A stretch of DNA of 5,734 nt from positions 1 to 5,734 of the forward strand of contig SFGF01000120.1 of the NCBI GenBank assembly GCA_004556655.1, in the 5' to 3' direction. The stretch is from Lachnospiraceae bacterium. Its GTDB lineage: Bacteria; Bacillota; Clostridia; Lachnospirales; Lachnospiraceae. This document shows positions 1-4,794 of the stretch, one piece after another. Position 1 is the first letter of the stretch, and each line of letters begins with the position of its first letter. The position numbers and the translations under genes were made by a program. The notes under the pieces are model-generated. The model searched no databases and was not told the DNA's origin. It was given only the letters and a program-made list of their open reading frames with translations.

Positions 1-348
1 GCTGATTCTCCCTCTGAGCCTCCTCTAGGCGCAGACGTGCCTGGTCCATATCACCATTCAGCTGGCTAATAGTCATAGCCTTATCACCTATTACATATAC
101 ACCATAAATTAGGACACACAAAGTCACTAACAACCAGCCCAGGCTAAGGCCTCCAATTTTTTGTTTTTTAGAATTCCTCTCACTTTTTCGTATTTTCCCT
201 GCTCATAATATATGAGTAATTCACAATATCTTGCTTTGCTAGTATTGTTATTCATTTTCATTTTTCCAACGACTTGCATAGCCTCATCATAATACATATC
301 AAAAAAATATTTATCAAATTCTTTTTCTAGTATTCTAATATCCGCCAT
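1..348 (-). CDS. TPR-like protein continued by -1 frameshift into a membrane/coiled-coil region (partial)
   Basis: I do not recognise a named family. The zero frame starts at the ATG at 346-348 behind a strong AAGGAGA site and gives 73 residues ending at the TAG at 127-129. Residues about 8-60 are helical with a TPR-like look (YYDEAM, then YYEQGKYEKV, spaced about one repeat apart). From 163 leftwards the -1 frame is open to the window edge. It encodes a hydrophobic segment (LGWLLVTLCVLIYGVYVIG) followed by a coiled-coil-like stretch (QLNGDMDQARLRLEEAQREN). That second part has no ATG, GTG or TTG start upstream of its membrane segment after the preceding stop, so it is most simply the C-terminal part of the same protein, reached by slippage at 163-169. 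The joined product would exceed 116 residues. The downstream part alone resembles FtsB/DivIC-type proteins (short N-terminus, one membrane helix, coiled coil), but the resemblance is generic. A homopolymer sequencing error or real gene decay would look the same. Confidence 0.55.
163..169 (-). promoter_or_regulatory. Candidate -1 slippery heptamer A AAA AAC
   Basis: On the minus strand the codons read CTA AAA AAC at residues 60-62 of the gene starting at 348, so the heptamer A AAA AAC lies exactly in the X XXY YYZ phase used for -1 frameshifting. Slipping here joins residue 62 directly to the open -1 frame beginning CAA AAA ATT GGA. A further run of six A's follows at once, so transcript slippage is also possible. 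Downstream there are only short hairpins (for example AGGC-CTTA-GCCT), and I see no strong pseudoknot. The phase and the open frame are seen directly; programmed use is inferred. Confidence 0.45.
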
Positions 349-354
349 AATAGT

Positions 355-361
355 TCTCCTT
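355..361 (-). promoter_or_regulatory. Ribosome binding site for the gene starting at 348
   Basis: AAGGAGA on the minus strand, 6 nt before the ATG at 346-348. It is one of the best ribosome sites in the left operon and supports that ATG as a real start, although the zero-frame product is only 73 residues. Confidence 0.8.
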
Positions 362-380
362 ATGTCAAATTATATATGTA

Positions 381-887
381 TTAGGAAAAATCACTCATTT
401 GTGTCTTTGTGTGGGGATTTCCGTCTGCATCGTTCCATTCAGTAATTATTCTAAATTTGGAAGCAGACCCTGCATATGTCACTAAAATCAGCTCATAGCT
501 TTTTCTGGATTCTAATTCTTCGAACGGCTGCTTTTCTCGGTCCATAATAATGATACCAACATCGCCATCAAAACGAGCTGAGACGTTATAAGCAGTTGCA
601 TTGCCGGAATTCCAAACCTTCAAACGGTGTTTGCCTTTTCCAACTGTTATAAAACGAGCTTCAACGCAAGCAAGGCACGCTTCTTCTTTTTCTTTGCCTA
701 TGCGCTCAAGCTCATTTTCTTTGATTTTCAACTCCAATTCATTAACCTTGTTTTGAAGACGCTGCGCCTTTGAGGATTTGAATAATGAAATTATGGCAAT
801 TAGCAAGGATATTGCCGCAATAACGAGGGCACCCCAATCCTTTATAAATTGCACCAATTCTTGCAACGCATTAATCAGAACTTCCAT
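381..887 (-). CDS. Membrane-anchored coiled-coil protein with C-terminal beta-rich domain
   Basis: A 168-residue protein of no family I can name. Residues about 18-36 form one hydrophobic helix (GALVIAAISLLIAIISLF). Residues about 38-70 are charged and heptad-like (NKVNELELKIKENELERIGK), suggesting a coiled coil. Residues about 75-168 alternate polar and hydrophobic positions and contain VWNSGNATAYNVSARF, a pattern typical of small Ig-like beta folds. Topology is uncertain; the basic KSSK after the helix favours the C-terminal part being cytoplasmic. The start overlaps the end of the zinc-ribbon gene by 13 nt in another frame, so the two are probably translationally coupled and work together. 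The next gene follows 32 nt after the TAA. Inference: an anchored sensor or scaffold within the TIR operon. No catalytic motif is visible. Confidence 0.8.
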   Translation of the reverse strand: MEVLINALQELVQFIKDWGALVIAAISLLIAIISLFKSSKAQRLQNKVNELELKIKENELERIGKEKEEACLACVEARFITVGKGKHRLKVWNSGNATAYNVSARFDGDVGIIIMDREKQPFEELESRKSYELILVTYAGSASKFRIITEWNDADGNPHTKTQMSDFS

Positions 888-1144
888 TTTTTCATCGCCT
901 TCTTTAACTCTTTTTCAATCTCTTTGACTGCATCCTCTGCCAATTCATCAACTGCATTGTCGATTATCGCAGCGTTACTATCGATGAGTTCACGTTTTGT
1001 ATACTCAGAACCACAATCGGAGCAACGCACACATACATCATCGCTTGCATGAATAAGTTCGTCAAACTCTTCGTCCAGCGACGCAAATTGATCATTGCCA
1101 CACAGTGGACACAATAACGTTACTTTGCGGTCTAAATTTTTCAT
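875..1144 (-). CDS. Small zinc-ribbon protein (TFIIB-type-like)
   Basis: An 89-residue protein with two CxxC knuckles, C12-PL-C15 and C41-SD-C44, the usual layout of a zinc ribbon. C38 lies just before the second pair. Residues about 20-35 between the knuckles are acidic. From about 51 onwards the chain is predicted helical and ends in a lysine-rich tail (KELKKAMKKWKF). Such ribbons bind zinc and often contact nucleic acid or protein; which applies here cannot be told from sequence. The ATG at 1142-1144 has GAGGTT 6 nt upstream, and that ribosome site lies on the stop codon of an hsdS remnant. The last codons overlap the following membrane-protein gene by 13 nt. I recall similar small zinc-finger proteins in Firmicute accessory regions, but know no assigned function. 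Confidence 0.85.
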   Translation of the reverse strand: MKNLDRKVTLLCPLCGNDQFASLDEEFDELIHASDDVCVRCSDCGSEYTKRELIDSNAAIIDNAVDELAEDAVKEIEKELKKAMKKWKF

Positions 1145-1151
1145 TGCAACA

Positions 1152-1193
1152 ACCTCATTTCAGTCTTTCGCACAGCGGCAGGATTTCTTCCAG
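1152..1193 (-). repeat. hsdS-tail direct repeat, copy A
   Basis: This 42-nt stretch matches 2113-2154 at 37 of 42 positions without gaps, in the same orientation. It covers the last codons of hsdS, the stop and the ribosome site of the next gene. Four of the five differences are third-position or Leu-codon silent changes; one swaps Ile for Phe. Confidence 0.9.
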
Positions 1194-1208
1194 TTTAGAA
1201 GTAATGTG
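1155..1208 (-). pseudogene. hsdS: Type I restriction specificity subunit, 3'-end remnant A
   Basis: The minus strand reads HITSKLEEILPLCERLK and then TGA. The ending LEEILPLCERLK is the characteristic C-terminus of many HsdS proteins, which choose the target sequence of type I restriction-modification enzymes. Only about 17 codons survive, directly after the TAA of the TIR gene, so it is non-functional as a protein. It is in the same frame as the TIR gene, separated only by that TAA and a TGG codon. Its TGA merges with GAGGTT, the ribosome site of the zinc-ribbon gene. Its silent differences from the larger remnant at 2116-2298 imply that the two came from separate, once-selected hsdS genes rather than a recent copy. 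Confidence 0.85.
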
Positions 1209-1211
1209 CCA

Positions 1212-2105
1212 TTATGTTATATTATAGATGTGATACTCAAAGGTCATTTCATCATATGAATATCCATGACTGCTGCTTTTTACAGTTCCAAGTTTTATTG
1301 CCGCAAAATGATGATACTGGTTCTCAAAAACAACAATTTGACCAGTTCGGATTGTTCTTAATCTGCTGGAAAAATCAAGCATATGCAAGCTGTCAATATT
1401 GGGAAACACTGTAACATCCACATCAAAACCGATTTTACCAGATACATAAATAGAATTGTTGCCGGCTCTACTCCAATGTGTTTTAAACAAGTATTCTCCA
1501 TCTCCCAAAAGATAGTCTCCGTTGTTATTGTCAAATCGGAACACTACTGTTCCACTCATCGAATGAGAATGATACTTGACTGAGTCTATTTTTATTTTTT
1601 TCTCTATTTGTCTTCCAAGATCATCAGAAAAAGGGTTTTTTCCTAAAGGAGGCTTTTTCTTCGAGTCTTCTCCGTATATACGCTCAAGAAGTTCCTGATA
1701 ACGCGCCACATACTGAAAATCATCTGAAAAGTCGATATATAATTTGCTTCCAAACGCTAATGGTACTTTTTGTACAGCAGAATTATTTCTTACTATTGCG
1801 ATTACAAATTCTGTGTTTGCGTTTTGCAGCAATGGTTGTGTCATAATCATTGCTTCATAACCAGATCCGCCTTCCCCGGAATTTACCTTTTTTACATACC
1901 GCTCAGAGCAAATGCAAAGTACCAAATTTGCATCAGAAAGACCATTCTCCATGAAAAATCTCAAATCAGATCCAAGGCGAAGATCCCATTGATCAAGTAT
2001 TGTATTGACCCCATGAGAACGCAAATCGGAAGCCAGTTTCAATACCCATTCCTTGTGCTCATCACTATCGTGAGAATATGAGATAAAAACATTAGGATTA
2101 GTCAT
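1212..2105 (-). CDS. TIR/SEFIR-domain protein, probable NADase-type defence effector
   Basis: Residues about 4-145 form a TIR/SEFIR domain. It opens with box 1 VFISYSHDSDEHKEWVLKLA, then LDQWDLRLG (about 37-45), a beta strand LVLCICSERY, and GGSGYEAMI with E84 in the place expected for the catalytic glutamate. Bacterial TIR domains commonly cleave NAD+ or make signalling nucleotides from it, and bacterial SEFIR proteins are known anti-phage effectors that deplete NAD+; activity here is inferred. Residues about 165-297 form a second domain, beta-rich by eye (YLLGDGEYLFKTHWS, LDFSSRLRTIRTGQIVVFEN, DEMTFEYHI). I believe this accompanies other TIR proteins and may sense the trigger. I chose the ATG at 2103-2105 (297 residues) over a GTG nine bases upstream, because GAGGTG sits 6 nt before the ATG and overlaps that GTG. 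It is the first complete gene behind the promoter at 2308-2336 and lies between two hsdS remnants. Confidence 0.9.
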   Translation of the reverse strand: MTNPNVFISYSHDSDEHKEWVLKLASDLRSHGVNTILDQWDLRLGSDLRFFMENGLSDANLVLCICSERYVKKVNSGEGGSGYEAMIMTQPLLQNANTEFVIAIVRNNSAVQKVPLAFGSKLYIDFSDDFQYVARYQELLERIYGEDSKKKPPLGKNPFSDDLGRQIEKKIKIDSVKYHSHSMSGTVVFRFDNNNGDYLLGDGEYLFKTHWSRAGNNSIYVSGKIGFDVDVTVFPNIDSLHMLDFSSRLRTIRTGQIVVFENQYHHFAAIKLGTVKSSSHGYSYDEMTFEYHIYNIT

Positions 2106-2111
2106 TCTTGT

Positions 2112-2117
2112 CACCTC
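2112..2117 (-). promoter_or_regulatory. Ribosome binding site deciding the TIR gene start
   Basis: GAGGTG on the minus strand, overlapping the TGA of the upstream hsdS remnant and 6 nt before the ATG at 2103-2105. The in-frame GTG at 2112-2114 lies inside this site and is therefore unlikely to be the start. Confidence 0.75.
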
Positions 2118-2154
2118 ATTTCAATCTTTCACACAACGGTAGGAATTCTTCCAG
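2113..2154 (-). repeat. hsdS-tail direct repeat, copy B
   Basis: Partner of 1152-1193 (37 of 42 identical, same orientation). In both copies the hsdS TGA is followed after exactly 10 nt by the ATG of an accessory gene. The two copies bracket the whole TIR gene, so recombination between them would delete or duplicate it as a unit. Confidence 0.9.
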
Positions 2155-2298
2155 ATTTGCGACAATACGCTTTTGTTCGACAAAGGACGGAAACGGAATT
2201 AAACTCGTTGCAAGATAATCCTTTTGAATCCACTGCTGTCCTACTGTTCCTGTAAAAGATTTCACTACATTTGTGGTAAAGTACACAATAATTTCACA
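2116..2298 (-). pseudogene. hsdS: Type I restriction specificity subunit, 3'-end remnant B
   Basis: Sixty open codons end in TGA at 2116-2118. The protein shows TGTVGQQWIQKDYLATSLIP, then IPFPSFVEQKRIV and LEEFLPLCERLK. This is the conserved end of HsdS: the tail of the second recognition domain, the P-x-P-x-x-EQKRIV segment and the start of the distal conserved helix. An in-frame TAA at 2299-2301 closes it, and upstream sequence no longer resembles HsdS, so at least 85% of the gene is missing. No hsdM or hsdR is in the window. The predicted transcription start falls almost at its 5' limit, so it probably now serves as untranslated leader for the TIR gene. A start at an in-frame GTG is possible but has no ribosome site. 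Confidence 0.85.
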
Positions 2299-2307
2299 TT
2301 ATGTATA

Positions 2308-2336
2308 ATTATATCGCTTTCTTACAATATTTTCAA
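2308..2336 (-). promoter_or_regulatory. Sigma-70/SigA-type promoter for the TIR operon
   Basis: On the minus strand, TTGAAA (2331-2336) and TATAAT (2308-2313) are 17 nt apart. This is a five-of-six -35 and a perfect -10 at ideal spacing. Transcription would start near 2301 and read through the hsdS remnant into the TIR, zinc-ribbon, membrane and TPR-like genes. The sequence around it is AT-rich, so chance matches are more likely than usual, but both the spacing and position fit. Confidence 0.7.
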
Positions 2337-2391
2337 TTTGCAATTCTCAAAGCAACATTTTAACTTATACTTTACCGGTATCAAATATCTT

Positions 2392-2409
2392 GGGACTCTT
2401 TGATTTAAT
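2392..2409 (+). repeat. IS left terminal inverted repeat
   Basis: Starts GGGACTCTTTGATTTAAT. With one single-base gap it pairs with the inverted right end at 3579-3595 (14 of 17 aligned positions). It lies 78 bases before the transposase ATG, a normal distance for IS5-type elements. Confidence 0.55.
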
Positions 2410-2469
2410 CCGTACTACCATAGAAGTTCTGGATATGATAAAATAAACGCATCAAAATACTGGTGGTGC

Positions 2470-3447
2470 ATGGAAATGAAACAGGAAACATTTACAGACA
2501 ATGAATACAGCTATCACAAAAAAACAAAACAGGAAAAGTTCTTGGAAATTATGGATGAAATGATTTCCTGGGACAAGTGGTTCGGTTTGATCGAATCCTA
2601 CTATCCTAAGGAGAAGCGCGGCCGTCCTCCCATGGAGATCGAGAAAATGCTGCGGATGCATCTGCTCCAGATATGATTCAACCCGTCTGATCTAGCAATC
2701 GAGGGTACACAGCTATGCCATGCGAAAATTCACAGGCATTGACTTCATGACAGAGGCAGTGCCAGACAAAACAACGCTTTGTAACTTCCGCCATCTTCTG
2801 GAAGCACATGGCCTGAACAAACTGTTTTTCGATGCAATTAACCGGGTTATGGTGCAAACCGGTCACATGATGAAATGTGGCACCATTGTAGATGCAACTA
2901 TTATGAATGCTCCCAGCTCCACTAAAAATGCAGCCAAATCCTGGAATCCAGAAATGCACCAGACGAAAAAGGGAAATGAGTGGAAATGCGGGATGAAATG
3001 CCACATTGATGTGGATGCTGGCAGCGGGTTGATGCATACCATTACGGTCACGGCAGCGAATGCCCACGATATCACACAAGCTGCAGTATTGATTCGTGAA
3101 GACGATGAAATGGTATATGGGGATTCCGGCTATCTCAAAATTCAGAAACATCCCGAAGTAACCAACGACTAGCACTTATCTAGCATTGACTACCGCATTA
3201 ACCGCCGTCCCAAAGAGCTGTCTCATGTTTCTGACAACGCAATCAATAGGGGACGATATATTGAGAACCGCAAGTCCTCGGTGCGTTGTAAGACAGAGCA
3301 CGTATTTCGGATCATCAAGTGTCAGTCTGCGATAAGAAAACTGTTTATCGAGGACTGATGAAAAACGAGAATCGACTGTATGCCCTGTTTGCCTACGCCA
3401 ATTTATACGCCCTTGCAATCGCTAGGCGAAAACTCATTACAGCCTGA
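2470..3447 (+). pseudogene. IS5-family DDE transposase, multiply inactivated
   Basis: Across three frames the conceptual protein is a full-length IS5-type transposase of about 325 residues. The N-terminal part (KFLEIMDEMISWDKWFGLIE, RGRPPMEIEKMLRMHLLQI) and VPDKTTLCNFRHLLE come first. The DDE core follows: D in GTIVDATIM (2891-2893), D in VYGDSGY (3122-3124) and E in KTEHVFRIIK (3296-3298). The end reads YRGLMKNENRLYALFAYANL and stops at the TGA at 3445-3447. Four lesions are visible: a TGA at 2674-2676 where the family has Trp before Phe-Asn; a small deletion near 2703-2705 that moves the frame by +1; a TAG at 3170-3172, probably from GAG; and a one-base loss near 3326-3330. The catalytic triad survives but is split between fragments, so it cannot transpose by itself. 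Confidence 0.92.
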
Positions 3448-3452
3448 TATAG

Positions 3453-3465
3453 GGGCAGTCTGCCC
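3453..3465 (+). terminator. Weak hairpin after the transposase
   Basis: GGGCA-GTC-TGCCC forms a 5-bp stem with a 3-nt loop six bases after the transposase stop, followed by TTCTTC rather than a clean T run. It could be a weak terminator or an IS subterminal structure. Confidence 0.3.
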
Positions 3466-3578
3466 TTCTTCAAGAAAAGGAGCAGAAAAGCAGCGGAATG
3501 TTGGTTTTTTGCGCTGAAATTGTGCTTTTACCAAGCGAAAAAGCAGCTAATATTTCAATTAGAGACAGAATAACAGCT

Positions 3579-3595
3579 ATTTATTCAGAAGTCCC
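3579..3595 (-). repeat. IS right terminal inverted repeat
   Basis: Read on the minus strand from 3595 it is GGGACTTCTGAATAAAT, matching the left end at 2392-2409 with one gap and three mismatches. It lies 148 bases beyond the transposase stop, rather far for this family, so a nearer true end cannot be excluded. Confidence 0.5.
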
Positions 3596-3637
3596 CTCAT
3601 ATTTTGCAACCAAATTTCTCATGGACAATGTAGAAAC

Positions 3638-3643
3638 GGAGGT
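3638..3643 (+). promoter_or_regulatory. Ribosome binding site of the first right-operon gene
   Basis: GGAGGT, 5 nt before the ATG at 3649-3651. No convincing promoter is visible between the IS and this gene, so the operon may have lost its native promoter or be read from within the IS remnant. Confidence 0.75.
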
Positions 3644-3648
3644 CACCG

Positions 3649-3918
3649 ATGAATATTAAGGTCTATGTAGATGTAACCGCCAAGTTTAACAGCGATGGGG
3701 TTCTGATTCCCATCAACCTTACTTGGGAAGATGGTCAAATTTTTGAAATCGACCGTGTCACCGACATACGGCAGGCTGCCGCCATGAAAGCCGGAGGTCA
3801 GGGTGACCATTACACAGTATGGGTCAAAGGGAAGCAAAGCTACCTGTTCTTTGAGCGGAACTGCTCTCTCACGGGGAACAACCTGGGTCGCTGGTTCGTA
3901 GAGAGGAGGACGGCATGA
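3649..3918 (+). CDS. Conserved small protein of unknown function
   Basis: An 89-residue protein. Its core, NLTWEDGQIFEIDRVTDIRQ (about 23-42), then AAMKAGGQGDHYTVWVKGKQ and YLFFE with GRWFVER near the end, matches a small protein I recall from many Clostridia genomes under no functional name. It alternates strand-like segments and has no membrane helix or signal peptide, so a compact cytoplasmic beta-rich protein is likely. The insert NCSLTGNNL (about 71-79), between YLFFER and GRWFVER, looks longer than usual in that family; this is from memory. The start is set by GGAGGT 5 nt upstream. Its TGA overlaps the ATG of the next gene by 4 nt, so the two are translationally coupled. Confidence 0.85.
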   Translation: MNIKVYVDVTAKFNSDGVLIPINLTWEDGQIFEIDRVTDIRQAAAMKAGGQGDHYTVWVKGKQSYLFFERNCSLTGNNLGRWFVERRTA

Positions 3919-4535
3919 ATACAGAGATTACATATACCACTGTCGATACGGATACTCTGGACTTCCTAAAGGTAATTTACTTTGGAATAATAACCAACCC
4001 CTACGAAGCCGCCAGCAAGAGAGCCTATTTGGACATGAATAGAACACTCCGTTTCAACGGACTCCCCGAAGAAAAGCGGACGGAGCTGCGCTCAACCGTT
4101 ACTGCTCTTCTGGAAAAAGAAATTCGGCCCCTGACACCCGAAATCATCACAAGCCAGAAAGACTACGATGCTTGGCATTTTGCCCGATGTGCGAACATCC
4201 GCTCTATTTACTGTAAAGCTGGCGTAGAGTTTCATTACGGGCAGGCACAGAAGTGGCTGAATATGATGATTAAGTACCTGTACGTGATTGGCGAATGCAC
4301 CTTTGATGGCATTTTTCAATATCTCCATGTCCCTCTGGACAATTATGTATTTGATGTAGCCCAGAAGGAACTGGGAATCACACGCCCAAAGGTGGCTTGG
4401 AGCCGGTGGGACGACTATAATAGGCAATACTGGCTCTATCAAAACGAGTTGCGTACAAGAATCCATGACTCCCCACCGTTGCGCTGGGAGTTCAAATACT
4501 GGATGAAGGAAGCGCGGCAGCACATAGTAGAATAA
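3915..4535 (+). CDS. Conserved protein of unknown function, 206 residues
   Basis: I cannot assign a family with confidence. The protein is soluble by appearance and mostly helical, rich in aromatic residues. Its most distinctive part is residues about 105-170: EFHYGQAQKWLNMMIKYLYV, then LHVPLDNYVF and VAWSRWDDYN, ending WEFKYWMKEA. The conserved-looking G-x-A-Q-K-W-x-N helix followed by H-V-P-L-D suggests a binding site rather than simple structure, and I have an impression of similar proteins in accessory or defence-rich regions, which I cannot verify. The ATG overlaps the preceding stop (ATGA), and GGAGG lies 5 nt upstream inside the preceding gene. The TAA is 14 bases before the next start. 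Confidence 0.85.
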   Translation: MNTEITYTTVDTDTLDFLKVIYFGIITNPYEAASKRAYLDMNRTLRFNGLPEEKRTELRSTVTALLEKEIRPLTPEIITSQKDYDAWHFARCANIRSIYCKAGVEFHYGQAQKWLNMMIKYLYVIGECTFDGIFQYLHVPLDNYVFDVAQKELGITRPKVAWSRWDDYNRQYWLYQNELRTRIHDSPPLRWEFKYWMKEARQHIVE

Positions 4536-4549
4536 AAAGGAGGCTCAGA

Positions 4550-4792
4550 ATGCGAGTTTACGATCCACTTATGAAATATCTGGACGAGTGCGGTCTTCAA
4601 TCCGTCACTCTGACTTATTCGGAAATAGAAAAGATTTTCGATCGTGAATTGCCCGCCACAGCATACAAAAAACGAGAATGGTGGTCCAACAACGATCAGA
4701 CTCATTCCCAAAGTGCTGCTTGGTCTGATGTAGGTTACAAGACCTGCAGCATTATCCTGGGGGAATCAGTTACCTTCGAGAAGAAAGGATAA
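4550..4792 (+). CDS. Small DUF7662-like protein
   Basis: An 80-residue protein. It opens YDPLMKYLDECG and VTLTYSEIEKIF, then LPATAYKKREWWSNN followed by SQSAAWSDVGYKTCSI and VTFEK. The order YDPL, a T-x-S/Y-x-EIE segment, LP-x-x-A, a WWSN-x-D motif, HSQ and W-x-x-x-GY recalls the domain catalogued as DUF7662, which occurs alone and fused to other domains. I know no established activity. The SN-x-x-x-THSQ and WW residues may form a binding surface. The start is set by AAGGAGG 6 nt upstream in the 14-base gap. The TAA is two bases before the next ATG, so it is clearly co-transcribed. Confidence 0.85.
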   Translation: MRVYDPLMKYLDECGLQSVTLTYSEIEKIFDRELPATAYKKREWWSNNDQTHSQSAAWSDVGYKTCSIILGESVTFEKKG

Positions 4793-4794
4793 AA

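Larger units (their letters stand above)
2392..3595 (+). mobile_element. Decayed IS5-family insertion sequence
   Basis: An element of about 1.2 kb, a usual IS5-family length, contains a broken DDE transposase and is bounded by imperfect inverted repeats starting GGGACT. The right end read inwards (GGGACTTCTGAATAAAT) has the TGAATAAA pattern I associate with IS5/IS903-type ends. I see no matching target-site duplication (TCTT on the left, CTCA on the right), consistent with age or with rearrangement between the flanks. The ends are therefore less certain than the transposase. The element separates the AT-rich defence operon from the plus-strand operon. Confidence 0.75.

Noticed and set aside
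1..126. An independent FtsB/DivIC division gene on the minus strand.
   Set aside because: The membrane and coiled-coil pattern fits, but the frame has no start codon before the membrane segment, and the neighbours are defence genes rather than division genes.
369..374. TATAAT on the minus strand between the membrane-protein gene and the TPR-like gene, as a possible internal promoter.
   Set aside because: At 17 nt upstream there is only TGAGTG, a poor -35. The TTGACA-like bases nearby lie downstream of it, so it does not form a promoter.
849..1052. Plus-strand open frame opposite the zinc-ribbon and membrane-protein genes.
   Set aside because: It is serine-rich, has no ribosome site and mirrors the minus-strand genes, which have conserved motifs and proper starts.
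2678..3175. Minus-strand open frame of 165 codons across the transposase.
   Set aside because: It is antisense to recognisable transposase sequence, with a composition full of His, Cys and Phe that is typical of a shadow frame.
2334..3522. Alternative IS ends: CAATTT with CAACATT further in, found inverted near 3497-3522.
   Set aside because: Only 16 of 26 positions match and the left end would fall inside the promoter. The GGGACT repeats at 2392 and 3595 resemble IS5-type ends better.
3498..3655. A separate small gene starting at the ATG at 3498.
   Set aside because: The nearest AAAGGAG is too far upstream, and most of the frame lies inside the IS terminal region, including its inverted repeat.
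4092..4523. Minus-strand open frame of 143 codons opposite the 206-residue gene.
   Set aside because: No ribosome site or domain is visible, and the plus-strand gene is tightly placed in an operon with overlapping starts and stops.
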